From Haloechinothrix sp033042135 (GTDB taxonomy: Bacteria; Actinomycetota; Actinomycetes; Mycobacteriales; Pseudonocardiaceae), in NCBI RefSeq assembly GCF_033042135.1, contig NZ_WBXM01000008.1:160470-224469 (forward strand): a stretch of 64,000 nucleotides of DNA, written 5' to 3'. This document shows positions 1 through 7,944 of the stretch, one piece after another (within the stretch, counting starts at the first letter, position 1; every line of letters begins with the position of its first letter). The position numbers were made by a program, and so were the translations under genes. Below the pieces are notes generated by a model that saw nothing but the letters and a program-made list of their open reading frames with translations, had not been told where the DNA came from and made no database searches.

Positions 1-83
1 CTCCGCCGGGCCCGACGAGCGAGGACGCGCGGGCGGCGGCGGCCGAGCTCTTGGGACGCTCTGGCGACGGCAACGGCGAGTAA
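1..83 (+). CDS. orn: C-terminal end of probable oligoribonuclease (partial)
   Basis: Only the last 26 codons are inside the window, ending at a TAA stop at 81-83. The visible tail reads PPGPTSEDARAAAAELLG followed by a short polar end. A Pro-rich stretch followed by an Ala-rich helix resembles the C-terminus of actinobacterial Orn, the 3'-5' exonuclease that degrades 2-5 nt RNAs. Orn genes commonly lie next to tRNA-His in actinobacteria, and a tRNA-His starts 90 bp downstream here. The catalytic domain is outside the window, so the call rests on the tail and the neighbourhood only. Confidence 0.5.
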   Translation, partial: PPGPTSEDARAAAAELLGRSGDGNGE

Positions 84-172
84 GATGGGAACCGAGGCCC
101 GATGACGGGCGCTGTCGGGGCGCACGCTACGATATGGCAGCCGGTGTCGCCACGGCGCGAGCGCGGGCCATG

Positions 173-248
173 GTGGGTGTAGCTCAGCTGGCAGAGCACC
201 TGGTTGTGGTCCAGGAGGTCGCGGGTTCAAGCCCCGTCACTCACCCCA
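173..248 (+). tRNA. tRNA-His (GTG anticodon)
   Basis: A cloverleaf can be drawn. The 7-bp acceptor stem GTGGGTG pairs with CACTCAC, the anticodon loop TTGTGGT carries GTG, and the T-arm is GCGGG-TTCAAGC-CCCGT. The CCA end is encoded at 246-248. The discriminator is C245, which can pair with an extra G at 172, the G-1 identity element of tRNA-His. A strong terminator follows directly. Confidence 0.95.
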
Positions 249-250
249 GG

Positions 251-292
251 ACAGCGGCCCCCGCGAAGATTCGCGGGGGCCGCTGTCGTTTT
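251..292. terminator. Bidirectional intrinsic terminator
   Basis: A perfect 17-bp inverted repeat (arms 251-267 and 270-286, loop GA) is followed by a short T-rich run. It closes the tRNA-His transcript and, read from the other strand, lies just past the end of the converging L,D-transpeptidase gene. Confidence 0.85.
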
Positions 293-319
293 CGTGTCGC
301 GTGACCGTGCCGACTCGCC

Positions 320-1504
320 TCAAGCACCTTCCCCGTCCGAGGTCCATTCCTCCCAGGACATCTGCCATACGCTCCAGCCGTCACTGGCGGCCAGTTCCTG
401 GTCACCGGCGTTGACCACCTCGATGAGGTCACCGGGCTTGGAGATGTTCATCATCCAATCGGCGTCCTCGGTGGAGAGGTTGATGCAACCGTTGCTGACG
501 TTGCGATTGCCCTGGTCACCGACCGACCACGGCGCGGAGTGGTAGAAAATGCCGCTGTGCGACATGCGGACGGCGTGGCTGACCGTGATCTCGTAGCCCT
601 CGGGGGCGTCCGACGGCACGCCGAACGTGCTGGAGTCCATGGTGTAGTCGTAGTGCTCGCTCATCACGGTGTAGACGCCGTTCGGTGTCGGCGTATCCGG
701 CTTGCCCAGTGAAACCGGCAGTGTGCGTGCGTGCTCACCGCCGATGGTGACCTCCATCTCATGGGTCGCCCCGTCGGCACGGGCGATGACCTCCTCGCCG
801 ATCGTCATGCTCGCCGAGCGGTCTTTGGCGCCGAACACACCGTCACCGAAGTCCCTGCCGTAGAGCCGGGCATCCACCTCGACCTCGGTGCCCGGCTCCC
901 AGTGCTCGCGCGGCCGCCAGACCAGCCAGGAGTCGTTGAACCAGCGGAACGCGCCTTCCATCTCGGGCTCGCTGGTGATCTCGATCGCGTCCTCGACCGC
1001 TTCCCTGTCGGTGATCGGGGTATCGAACTCGAACGACACCGGCATGCCGACACCGACGGTGGCGCCGTCGATCACGTTCGGGTAAGCATCGGCCCGCTGT
1101 GCCGGGAGGACGGTGGTGAACTCCGCGGTCTCGGTGACCGTCTCGCCGTCCTCACCGACCCCGCTCGCCTCCAGCACGTACGTCCTGTCGAAGCCGAGCG
1201 GCTCGGCCGAGCTCCACGCCGTGCCCTCGTCGTTCATCTCCCCGTCGACCACCGAGCCGTGCGTGCCGACCAGGCTCACGTCGGTGAGCGTGCCGCCCTC
1301 GGCCACCACGGTGACCGGGTCGGCGGGGATCACCCCGGTCGCGGCATCCTCCGGCGTCAGCGTGAGCACGGCCGTCTCGGCAGGCGTGTCGACCTCTCCG
1401 CCCTGAGGTGAGATATCGGAGGCCTGCGAACCACAGCCGGCAGCGAGCAAGCCGGTGGCCAGCGTCAGCGCCACCCACCGCATCGCCCTGCCCGTCACGC
1501 GCAC
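320..1504 (-). CDS. L,D-transpeptidase lipoprotein with Ig-like domain
   Basis: This 394-aa exported lipoprotein has a lipobox LLAAGCGS with the acylated Cys at residue 24. Ig-like regions cover about residues 45-250 and a C-terminal YkuD domain about 250-370. The YkuD domain makes 3-3 cross-links in peptidoglycan, as in mycobacterial LdtB-type enzymes. The catalytic block contains HSGIFYHSAPWS and then SNGCINLS with the nucleophile Cys340. The usual motif is SHGC, so Asn replaces His here, a variation also seen in some family members. The gene converges on tRNA-His and shares its terminator. Confidence 0.93.
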   Translation of the reverse strand: MRVTGRAMRWVALTLATGLLAAGCGSQASDISPQGGEVDTPAETAVLTLTPEDAATGVIPADPVTVVAEGGTLTDVSLVGTHGSVVDGEMNDEGTAWSSAEPLGFDRTYVLEASGVGEDGETVTETAEFTTVLPAQRADAYPNVIDGATVGVGMPVSFEFDTPITDREAVEDAIEITSEPEMEGAFRWFNDSWLVWRPREHWEPGTEVEVDARLYGRDFGDGVFGAKDRSASMTIGEEVIARADGATHEMEVTIGGEHARTLPVSLGKPDTPTPNGVYTVMSEHYDYTMDSSTFGVPSDAPEGYEITVSHAVRMSHSGIFYHSAPWSVGDQGNRNVSNGCINLSTEDADWMMNISKPGDLIEVVNAGDQELAASDGWSVWQMSWEEWTSDGEGA

Positions 1505-1784
1505 GCGCGACCCCCTTTCACCCTGCTGCCCTGACTCCGCGCGCGGAGTGGGGTCCCCCGACTCACGCCCCAGTGTGCCTGAAGGTTCGCCCGATCGGAG
1601 TGATCCATGTCAAGCGCCATCCGTATGGAGCAGCGCCACGAACGCACACTGTTCACCCTTCCAGGTGACCATGGAGGGCTCCCGCGCTGGCCAGCGCCGG
1701 AACCGGACCCGCCGTGTCGGACGATCATCACGCCGTGCTACGGTTTTCACGTCACTGCGGCAGGGGGATCGCGGGGATAAGCTC

Positions 1785-1857
1785 GCGCCATTAGCTCAAC
1801 CGGCAGAGCAGCTGGCTCTTAACCAGCGGGTTCAGGGTTCGAGTCCCTGGTGGCGCA
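1785..1857 (+). tRNA. tRNA-Lys (CTT anticodon)
   Basis: The acceptor stem GCGCCAT pairs with GTGGCGC. The anticodon arm is GCTGG-CTCTTAA-CCAGC with CTT at positions 34-36, and the T-arm is CAGGG-TTCGAGT-CCCTG. The discriminator is A1857. CCA is not encoded, unlike in the tRNA-His of this window. Confidence 0.95.
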
Positions 1858-1885
1858 CACTTGTGATGTCTCAGGACATCGACCA

Positions 1886-1925
1886 CGGCCGGACCCTGAT
1901 TGATCAGGGTCCGGCCGTTTTGTTG
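1886..1925 (+). terminator. Intrinsic terminator after tRNA-Lys
   Basis: A perfect 15-bp inverted repeat (arms 1886-1900 and 1903-1917, loop TG) is followed by TTTTGTTG. It lies 28 bp after the tRNA. Confidence 0.85.
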
Positions 1926-2013
1926 TGCGCCTTGCGCGGCAGCCGACGGGACATCCGGTGGGGCGGCTGATCGCGACTGGCTCGCTCACGGCCGTGACCC
2001 TCCGGTGACACGG

Positions 2014-2047
2014 CAGTGCCCCCGCGTCGACGAGCGCGGGGGCACTG
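2014..2047 (-). terminator. Hairpin downstream of the DUF397 gene
   Basis: A perfect 13-bp inverted repeat (CAGTGCCCCCGCG at 2014-2026 and its complement at 2035-2047, 8-nt loop) lies 20 bp past the stop of the DUF397 gene. It has no clear U tract, so it is a GC-rich actinobacterial type terminator at best. Confidence 0.55.
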
Positions 2048-2067
2048 GGATGGTTCCGCTCGACCGG

Positions 2068-2247
2068 TTACCGGTCGCGTAGCTGTGCGGTGAACGCCTG
2101 CCACGCCGGGAACGGCACGTCCAGCATGCCGCCCGCGCGGTCCTTGGTGTCCCGCACCATCACATGGTCACTCCGGGTCGCCACCTCGACGCACGCTCCC
2201 CCATTCGAGTTCGACCGTGACGACTTCCGCCACCTCACGTCGTCCAT
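2068..2247 (-). CDS. DUF397 domain protein
   Basis: This 59-aa protein starts MDDVRWRKSSRSNSNGGACV and contains VRDTKDRAGGMLDVP. The W-RKSS-S--GG-CVEVA and VRDTKD blocks are the DUF397 signature. DUF397 proteins are encoded beside XRE/DUF5753 regulators in Streptomyces and Pseudonocardiaceae, as in the WhiJ/BldB-type pairs, and probably act as partner proteins. The start overlaps the end of the upstream regulator by 13 nt, suggesting translational coupling. Confidence 0.9.
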   Translation of the reverse strand: MDDVRWRKSSRSNSNGGACVEVATRSDHVMVRDTKDRAGGMLDVPFPAWQAFTAQLRDR

Positions 2248-3005
2248 TGCTCAGCCACTTCCCGTATCAGCTCGGTCGACTGCCGCCGTGGCAGGGCCTC
2301 AGCGCGAATCAGATCCCATCGACGCTTCATACTCGAGAGTACATCCGGGCTATCCAGCACGAAACCACGGGCGGGAGTGTCGACGTAGACGTACTCGCGG
2401 CCGTCGACTACGCCGATGCCGAAGGATCCGTCGAGGTGGAGGTGGGTACCGCAGGCGATCGGCACGACCTGTACTACGTAACGCTCGGCCACGGTCATGA
2501 TGTGCTCCAGTTGCGCCCGCATCGCCTGCGGCCCGGCCATCGGGTAGCGTAGCGCGCGCTCGTCCACCAGCATCACCAGTTCCGGGGGCGGCGGGGATTC
2601 CCGGGTCAGGATCTCCTGGCGCTCCAGGCGCGCGGAGACCTTGCTCTCGTCTCCGCCGAGCAGTGCATGAGCATAATCCTCGCTCTGGAGCAGCCCGGGG
2701 ATGAGCAACAACTCGTACCACCAGATGGCCGCGGCTTCCTGCTCGATCTCGTACCAGGACCGGAACCATTCGGGCAGCCCTTCCTGCGTGAGCAGGTGCT
2801 CCCGGATGCGGCCGAGCAAGCCCTCGGTGCCCAGCACGCGATCGGCCTCCCGCGTGAACGCCACGCTCGGCGGTTTGGTCCCCGTCTCGACCTTCTCCAC
2901 CAGCGAAGCCGAAAAGTTGATTTCCTCGGCGAGCTTGTCCCGGGACCACCCGAGCTCCTCACGCGCGCGACGCAGCTCGCTGCCGAACAGGCTCACTGGC
3001 CTCAC
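2235..3005 (-). CDS. XRE-family regulator with DUF5753 domain
   Basis: A 256-aa protein. An N-terminal helix-turn-helix covers about residues 8-62 (LGWSRDKLAEEINFSASLVE). A DUF5753 domain covers about 70-250, marked by ERQEIL, LVDERALRYP and VPIACGTHLHLDGSF. Together with the overlapping DUF397 gene it forms the two-gene developmental-type regulator cassette typical of mycelial actinomycetes. The opposite strand upstream carries two small ORFs that may share its promoter region. The ligand is unknown. Confidence 0.92.
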   Translation of the reverse strand: MRPVSLFGSELRRAREELGWSRDKLAEEINFSASLVEKVETGTKPPSVAFTREADRVLGTEGLLGRIREHLLTQEGLPEWFRSWYEIEQEAAAIWWYELLLIPGLLQSEDYAHALLGGDESKVSARLERQEILTRESPPPPELVMLVDERALRYPMAGPQAMRAQLEHIMTVAERYVVQVVPIACGTHLHLDGSFGIGVVDGREYVYVDTPARGFVLDSPDVLSSMKRRWDLIRAEALPRRQSTELIREVAEQWTT

Positions 3006-3101
3006 ACCCCCATCTCACTGCTCCATACGAGGGATACACGGGAAGCCGTGTCTGTCATCAGTCCGTTCCAGAGCGTAGCCGACCGGCGTGACGATGACCA
3101 C

Positions 3102-3278
3102 ATGTCCTGGTTCTGGCTGTACATGCTCGGCATCTTCGCCCTGCCACTCCTGACGCTGGTGCCCTGGGAACGCCTGGCCGACCGGCTGCGCGCGCGCAGG
3201 CAAGCTCGGCACGCCAACGACCCCCGGCCCCGCATGGTCCGCTTCGGCAACGGCTACTACCTCGACCGGGGACTGTGA
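3102..3278 (+). CDS. Small membrane protein, 58 aa
   Basis: Starts MSWFWLYMLGIFALPLLTLV, one hydrophobic segment at residues 3-20, followed by a basic tail (RLRARRQARHAND) and a C-terminal MVRFGNGYYLDRGL. No known family is recognised. It lies divergently from the XRE/DUF397 pair, 96 bp from the regulator start. The start codon has only a weak upstream ribosome binding site, so the N-terminus is uncertain. Confidence 0.55.
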   Translation: MSWFWLYMLGIFALPLLTLVPWERLADRLRARRQARHANDPRPRMVRFGNGYYLDRGL

Positions 3279-3331
3279 CGCGCCCACCCACCCTGTCCAC
3301 TCACGCCCCCAGAAGCACGGAGGAACGACCC

Positions 3332-3469
3332 ATGAGCACCTGGTACCGCGCCGACGGCACCATCATCATCCACGACCACCACTACGACGAAGTCCACATC
3401 ATCACCCCCGACGACCCCGACCACCCCAACAACACCACACCACGCGGCGACGACAGCGACGACGCGTGA
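3332..3469 (+). CDS. Small acidic His/Asp-rich protein, 45 aa
   Basis: Starts MSTWYRADGTIIIHDHHYDE and continues with PDDPDHPN to a DDSDDA end. A clear ribosome binding site (GGAGG) precedes the ATG. The many His and Asp residues could bind a metal, which is speculation. It follows the 58-aa membrane protein by 53 bp in the same direction and may be co-transcribed with it. Confidence 0.55.
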   Translation: MSTWYRADGTIIIHDHHYDEVHIITPDDPDHPNNTTPRGDDSDDA

Positions 3470-3602
3470 CACTGTTCGATCCGCAATGGACAGTAGAACG
3501 CGGCTCGGATGACGGCCAGCGAACAGCAACGGCGAGCCGAATGTGGCAGCCGTTCCGTCTAGGGCACTGAACGTCACGTTCAGCCCCACACTTCCTGGCG
3601 GG

Positions 3603-4163
3603 TTACCCGATTCCTGCGATGGACATCCCGGTCACCGCGGCTATCGCGGCGAGGATGCTCCAGACGATCGTGGCGATGCCGATCCAGGCGAACGCGACCC
3701 GCGGGCGAACGCCGAGCCCCACGGCGACCAGTGCCGAGAGCTGCGTACCCAGCCCGATAGGCCCCAGCACCGCGAGCGCGGGCAGGCCCCACCTGTTCAT
3801 CACCCGCTCCACACGAGCCCAGCTGGCCGGGCGTTCCTGCTCGTCGGCGCCACCGGCCCCCGCGCCCACGGTCACCCGCTGCCTGCGGCGAGCGAACCAC
3901 CACAACCGAATGCGCTCGCCGAACCACGCCGCCAGCGCCACTGTCAGCAGGTTGCCGACGAGCCCGACGATCACCGTCGGCGCCGGGTGCAGACCCGCCA
4001 CGATCCCCGCGGGAATCACCACGATCGCTTCCAGCCAGGGCGCCGCCCCGCCGAGGAACACCCCGATCAGCATCAACACGCTCGACACGCTCACCGGCAC
4101 CCCCCGTACCGCCGCGTCCCGCTCGCCCGCGAGGGGCAAGCCGCCGGAACCATCCCCTGCCAC
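3603..4163 (-). CDS. Small multi-drug export protein family membrane protein
   Basis: About 186 aa with four to five hydrophobic segments (for example VLMLIGVFLGGAAPWLEAIVV, ALAVLGPIGLGTQLSALVAV and the C-terminal IATIVWSILAAIAAVTGMSIAG). A cytoplasmic Arg-rich loop sits in the middle. The arrangement and the GPIGLG region fit the Sm_multidrug_ex family (PF06695). The start is ambiguous: GTG at 4163 or a GTG nearer the first hydrophobic segment. The promoter region holds a perfect palindrome at 4182-4207, so expression is probably repressor-controlled. Confidence 0.75.
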   Translation of the reverse strand: MAGDGSGGLPLAGERDAAVRGVPVSVSSVLMLIGVFLGGAAPWLEAIVVIPAGIVAGLHPAPTVIVGLVGNLLTVALAAWFGERIRLWWFARRRQRVTVGAGAGGADEQERPASWARVERVMNRWGLPALAVLGPIGLGTQLSALVAVGLGVRPRVAFAWIGIATIVWSILAAIAAVTGMSIAGIG

Positions 4164-4181
4164 GTCGCTTCCACAACGCCA

Positions 4182-4207
4182 ATATATACCGTCTGGACGG
4201 TATATAT
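4182..4207. promoter_or_regulatory. Perfect palindromic operator, TetR-like
   Basis: The half-sites ATATATACCGTC and GACGGTATATAT are separated by TG, a perfect 26-bp palindrome. On the minus strand it fills the spacer between a possible -35 (TTGCTA) and an AT-rich -10 (TATATA). A bound repressor would therefore block transcription of the multidrug export gene, 19 bp further on. The dyad and spacing are those of TetR-family operators. No regulator gene is adjacent; the only TetR gene in the window starts at 13600. Confidence 0.75.
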
Positions 4208-4314
4208 AGCAAGGTATACGGGACCGATATCACCACCGCCCCGCGCTGGGCGCAGCGACAGCAAGGGCCCGCACCTATAATCGCCGGTAACGAGTCATGC
4301 GGGAGGTGTCCTCG

Positions 4315-4707
4315 GTGTACGCCGTGTTGGCGCAGATCACCGCTGCCGTTCACTTCCTCGGCCTGGCCTACATCGTGTTCGGCGGCTTTCTGGGGTGGCG
4401 TTGGCCGCGCGCGCTCCTGCCCCATCTCCCGTTCGCGCTCTGGGGGCTGCTCGTCGTACTCGGCATCAACCCGCAGCACCCGCTGACGTGGTTGGAGGAC
4501 CAGTTCCGCATGGCCCAAGGGCTCGATCCGATGCCGGGTGGTTTCAACGAGTACTACATCTACGGCACGCTCTTCCCCCACGAGCTGCTCCCGCACGTCG
4601 CCGTGCTGGTGATCAGCCTCGTCATCCTGTCCTATGTCGGGACCCTCGTCCTCTGGTACCGGCGGCGGCAACGGGAGCGCGCGCCCTCCGAGGCGCATGA
4701 GGGCTGA
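4315..4707 (+). CDS. DUF2784 family membrane protein
   Basis: About 130 aa with four hydrophobic segments (AQITAAVHFLGLAYIVFGGF, LPFALWGLLVVLGI, ELLPHVAVLVISLVIL). The pattern with LTWLEDQFR and GFNEYYIYG is typical of DUF2784 (PF10861). GTG at 4315 is preferred over the ATG at 4297 because GGGAGGTG precedes it at proper spacing. A perfect TATAAT at 4276-4281 gives a likely -10 element. The function of the family is unknown. Confidence 0.88.
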   Translation: MYAVLAQITAAVHFLGLAYIVFGGFLGWRWPRALLPHLPFALWGLLVVLGINPQHPLTWLEDQFRMAQGLDPMPGGFNEYYIYGTLFPHELLPHVAVLVISLVILSYVGTLVLWYRRRQRERAPSEAHEG

Positions 4708-4845
4708 CACGGCAGCACGCTCTGATGCCCGGGTGTTCGCCTACCGGGCATGCGGTGGCCGCTCAGGATCCGGCTTCTGGCAACATGATCGCGTCGATAA
4801 TGCTGTGTCCGCATGCCGAGCACGTCATCATTTGGGAGCCTTTCG

Positions 4846-5187
4846 ATGCGTAAGATTGGTCTGCTACCCGCCCTCGCTCTCGCCGCCACCGTGGCCGCCT
4901 GCGGCGGATCGTCCCCGCAGGATCAGTGGGCCGAGGAGGTCGAGAACGCCGGAATCCAGCCCGGCGAGGAGCTCAGCTACGAGCAGCTGTACGACCGGGC
5001 CGAGATGTACTGCGACTTCGGTTCCGAGGACGAGATCGCCATGATGGTCGAGCAGATGTTGGACGACGAGAACGAGACCAGCCTGCTTGCCCCGGACGCC
5101 GACCACGAGGCAGCCGCTCAAGCCCACGCCTCGGCGACCTGGACACACGCCTGCGGCGAGGGCGAGGACGGCGACGAGGACGAGTAG
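4846..5187 (+). CDS. Acidic secreted lipoprotein, unknown function
   Basis: A 113-aa protein with a lipoprotein signal (MRKIGLLPALALAATVAACGG, lipid-modified Cys at 20). The rest is very acidic with two further Cys (MYCDF and HACGEG) that could pair. It ends in an Asp/Glu run. No domain is recognised. ATG at 4846 has GGGAG upstream and begins the signal peptide, unlike the ATG 33 nt upstream. A strong terminator follows. Confidence 0.75.
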   Translation: MRKIGLLPALALAATVAACGGSSPQDQWAEEVENAGIQPGEELSYEQLYDRAEMYCDFGSEDEIAMMVEQMLDDENETSLLAPDADHEAAAQAHASATWTHACGEGEDGDEDE

Positions 5188-5198
5188 GGCTAATCCAC

Positions 5199-5235
5199 AG
5201 CCCTACTGTTCCGGTAAGCGGAACAGTAGGGCTTC
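5199..5235 (+). terminator. Intrinsic terminator after lipoprotein gene
   Basis: A perfect 15-bp inverted repeat (AGCCCTACTGTTCCG at 5199-5213 and its complement at 5219-5233, 5-nt loop) starts 12 bp after the stop codon. Confidence 0.85.
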
Positions 5236-5346
5236 CTGTGATCCACCCCACTGCCTACGATCTGCGCACCGGTCGTCGACAGGCCGGTATCGGGCGGCGG
5301 ACCGGACAGGCCGGGCGCGCCGGTACACACAGAGTGGGGTGGACTC

Positions 5347-6354
5347 ATGGATACCTTGTGGGAAGCCGAGATCGCACCGGTCGTCTGGGTCCAGGGCTGG
5401 GGTGATTGGCTGGAGCTGCCGATGGCAGGACTGTCAGCGCTCGGTTCGCAGTTCCTCTACCTCGCACTGGCCCCGCTGGTGTTCTGGAGCATCAGCGCGA
5501 GTCTCGGCGCACGCCTGTACGTGCTGCTAATGGCTAGTGCCGCCGTCAACATGCTGCTCAAATCCCTGGTGTACGGGCCGCGGCCCTACTGGCTCAGCCC
5601 TCAGGTCACCCAGCTGGCCACCGAATCCAGCTTCGGCGTGCCCTCCGGGCACGCGCAGATGTCAGCGACCATGTGGGGCTATCTCGCGGCGATGCTGCGG
5701 CGACGCTGGTTCTGGGTCGTCGCCGTGTTCCTGATCGCTGGCATCACACTGTCCCGGCTCTATCTCGGCGTGCACTTCATCAGCGACCTGCTCGTCGGGC
5801 TGGTGCTCGGGGTGGGGATCGTCTGGCTGGCGCTGCGCTACCAGGACCGGGTCATCCGCTGGTGGCAAGGCTGGTCACTGCGGGGGCAGCTGGTCATGGC
5901 GCTGGGCATCTCACTGGTCGCCCCGCTGATCGCGGTGAGCTGGCAGGCGATCGTCCGGACAGATTGGACAGCCCCGGCGAGCTGGACCGGCGCCGTTCCC
6001 GACGACGTGGTCACCGGTGGGATCAGCGTGCTGTTCCAGGTCTCCGGTGTGCTGCTCGGCCTGCTGGTGGCACTGTCGCTGCTGTGGGCGCGGGGCTGGT
6101 ACAGCGCCGCCGGGTCGATCCGGGTCAGGGTGCTGCGTGGCGTGCTCGGCCTGGCGGGGATGGCAGCCATGGTAGCGCTGCTTCGAGTGACGATCCCCGA
6201 CCTAGCCGGGGAGTTCGGGTACGCGCGGGACTACCTCAGCGGCATGCTGACCATGCTGTGGGGATTCTTCGTGTTGCCGGAGCTGTTCATCCGGCTGAAG
6301 CTGGCCACGCGTGGGGAACCGGACGTTCACCGTGCCTCGGCAGAGGCACGGTAG
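5347..6354 (+). CDS. PAP2-family membrane phosphatase
   Basis: A 335-aa polytopic membrane protein with all three PAP2 phosphatase motifs: K72-SLVYGPRP-80, PSGH at 99-102, and SR-LYLGVHFISD with His143 and Asp147. The family dephosphorylates lipid phosphates such as phosphatidic acid or undecaprenyl pyrophosphate. A C-terminal half of four to five extra membrane segments follows the catalytic core (about residues 175-310), longer than a minimal PAP2 enzyme. ATG at 5347 follows a GGGGTGG stretch. The last 28 bp overlap the converging Crp/Fnr gene. Confidence 0.9.
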   Translation: MDTLWEAEIAPVVWVQGWGDWLELPMAGLSALGSQFLYLALAPLVFWSISASLGARLYVLLMASAAVNMLLKSLVYGPRPYWLSPQVTQLATESSFGVPSGHAQMSATMWGYLAAMLRRRWFWVVAVFLIAGITLSRLYLGVHFISDLLVGLVLGVGIVWLALRYQDRVIRWWQGWSLRGQLVMALGISLVAPLIAVSWQAIVRTDWTAPASWTGAVPDDVVTGGISVLFQVSGVLLGLLVALSLLWARGWYSAAGSIRVRVLRGVLGLAGMAAMVALLRVTIPDLAGEFGYARDYLSGMLTMLWGFFVLPELFIRLKLATRGEPDVHRASAEAR

Positions 6355-7073
6355 GCGCCGTCGGCATAGGCCGCCAGACCACGTTCGTCCTGCACCACGA
6401 CCTTGCCCCGGCGCAGCCGTACCAGATTCAGCTCGGCCAACTCGCCCAACGCCTTGGTCGCCCGCTCTCGTGTGGTGCCGACCAGCTGCGCGAGCTGCTC
6501 GTGGGTGAGTTTGATCGGCTGCGGCTTGCGGTCCTGATCGGTGGCGAGCAGCGAGCGCAGCGAGCTGGCGACCCGCTCGTTGACGTTCTTCGACACCACG
6601 TCGGTCAGCCGCTCCTCCAGATCGGCCACCCTGGCACCGAGTTGCTCGGTGATACGGGTGGCGATCCGGTGGTCCGACAGCAGCAACCGCCGCACGTCGT
6701 TCCTGCTCATCAGGCAGAGCAGGCTCGCCTCGATCGCCTCGGCCCAGGTGCCGCCCATGCGCAGGCCGAGCAGGTCCATCTCACCGAAAACCGTGCCCGG
6801 TCCCGCGACACCCGTGGTGACCGTACGACCGTCGGTGGTCACCCGGTAGAAGCGCAGCCGCCCGGTTTTGACGATGTAGAGCACCTGGGCCGTGCCGGTG
6901 GGGGCGTGCACGACCTGACCCGCGGCGACCGTGCGCGCGGGCGCCTGCGACCCGATCGTAGCCATCTCCTTGTCGGTGAGATCCCGGAAGATCTCGACCT
7001 CGGAGATGCACCAGTGTTCGCGCACCGACAACCCTCCGGACACCGAACCGTCGGCACTGATGGACTCAAGCAT
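6327..7073 (-). CDS. Crp/Fnr-family transcription regulator
   Basis: A 248-aa protein with a cNMP-binding-type beta-roll (about 30-145, GRLRFYRVTTDGRTVTTG, GTVFGEMDLLG), a long dimer helix and a C-terminal winged HTH (about 175-235). The recognition helix reads TTRERATKALGEL. Compared with E. coli CRP (SRETVGR), Arg180 and Glu181 are kept and Arg185 is Lys. A Cys occurs in HWCISEVEIF near the N-terminus, but no Fnr-type four-Cys cluster is present. The ATG at 7073 overlaps the upstream thiol protein by 8 nt. The operon promoter region contains one TGTC-N8-GACA site, so autoregulation is possible. Confidence 0.9.
   Translation of the reverse strand: MLESISADGSVSGGLSVREHWCISEVEIFRDLTDKEMATIGSQAPARTVAAGQVVHAPTGTAQVLYIVKTGRLRFYRVTTDGRTVTTGVAGPGTVFGEMDLLGLRMGGTWAEAIEASLLCLMSRNDVRRLLLSDHRIATRITEQLGARVADLEERLTDVVSKNVNERVASSLRSLLATDQDRKPQPIKLTHEQLAQLVGTTRERATKALGELAELNLVRLRRGKVVVQDERGLAAYADGAYRASAEAR
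6330..6351. terminator. Shared bidirectional hairpin in overlapping gene ends
   Basis: CCGTGCCTC (6330-6338), loop GGCA, then the complement at 6343-6351. It lies inside both converging reading frames, so both proteins end in the same residues, RASAEAR. Confidence 0.6.
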
Positions 7074-7332
7074 CGTAGCCGACGGCAAGCTTGTCCAGTT
7101 CGGCGAGGAGTTCATCGAGGTCGGGGTTGCCGAGCGAGTACACCGCCCCTTCGAGGACATAGGCGGGTGTCCCGATCACCGCATCCGGCACGGTCGCCTG
7201 CGGATCCGAGACGTCGACGATCTCCACCCGGTGAGCCGGGCGGAGCCGGCGCACCCGGTGCGCGAGCAGCGACGCCGTGTCACAGCCCGCGCAGCCGGGT
7301 GCGATGTACACCTGGAGGTGCGCCCGTCTCAT
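7066..7332 (-). CDS. Thioredoxin/glutaredoxin-like small protein
   Basis: An 88-aa protein with a thioredoxin-type start, MRRAHLQVYIAPGCAGCDTA, giving a CAGC redox pair after the first strand. The cis-Pro loop is probably in AVIGTPAYVLEGAVYSLGNP. It lies between a membrane protein (ATGA overlap) and the Crp regulator (8-nt overlap), so the three are translationally coupled. It could relay thiol redox state in this operon; that is inference. Confidence 0.8.
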   Translation of the reverse strand: MRRAHLQVYIAPGCAGCDTASLLAHRVRRLRPAHRVEIVDVSDPQATVPDAVIGTPAYVLEGAVYSLGNPDLDELLAELDKLAVGYDA

Positions 7333-7793
7333 CCGCGTGCCGTGCGGCGGCACAGTCCGTAGAACACCGCCGCGGCGACGAGTCCGAAGATGACGTGCCC
7401 CATCAGGCTCAGCCACTGGTCGGCCTCGATCACGAACACCATGTCGCTCATTCCCGGGTCCGCGGTCACGCTCAACCACAACGGCATGAGGATCAGCGCA
7501 CCCAGCACCCACCAGATGATGCCGTAGATCATGCCGCCTGCGAGGATCGGTGCGATCCGGTCGGCGAAGCTCCCTGCTATCACGCCGAAGATCGCACCGA
7601 TGACCGCCGAGTTGGCCAGGTGGACGATGAACCCGACGGCGGCGTTCTCCACTCCGATGAGCATGCCCACCATGGGCAACATTCCCATCATCGCCATGAG
7701 CATGCCGAAGACCACACCACCGATGAGACCGGCGACCACGCCGTAGCCCACCCTGGCGCCGATTCCTGGAGTGGCGTGCACCTGTGTCGACAT
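7329..7793 (-). CDS. Small four-helix membrane protein
   Basis: A 154-aa protein with about four membrane helices rich in Gly and Met (GVVAGLIGGVVFGMLMAMMG, VGFIVHLANSAVIGAIFGVI, AGGMIYGIIWWVLGALILM, LMGHVIFGLVAAAVFYGL). It has conserved-looking His residues in helices two and four. The fold plan resembles the protein at 33500-33940. A very strong ribosome binding site (AAGGAGG) precedes the ATG. It is the first gene of the membrane protein-redoxin-Crp operon, 152 bp from a TGTC-N8-GACA site. No function is known. Confidence 0.8.
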   Translation of the reverse strand: MSTQVHATPGIGARVGYGVVAGLIGGVVFGMLMAMMGMLPMVGMLIGVENAAVGFIVHLANSAVIGAIFGVIAGSFADRIAPILAGGMIYGIIWWVLGALILMPLWLSVTADPGMSDMVFVIEADQWLSLMGHVIFGLVAAAVFYGLCRRTARG

Positions 7794-7944
7794 GAGATCA
7801 ACCTCCTTGCTGATTCGCTGTCCGGCCGGTGTCCGGCCGGCTGACTGGCCGCGGGAGCGCGGAACTGGTCATACACGGTGGCACGGCGAACACGACACAT
7901 TCGGTACCCGCGGTCACATAACGTTCGCCAACCGGACATCGCAG

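Noticed and set aside
5673..7844. 723-aa open frame on the plus strand
   Set aside because: It runs through the PAP2 gene and antisense to the Crp operon, has an Arg/Pro/Ala-rich composition with no domain, and is a GC-driven shadow.
7831..7847. TGTCCGGCCGGCTGACT near site S1
   Set aside because: Spacing is one base too long and the last base differs; it is part of a local TCCGGCCGG direct repeat.
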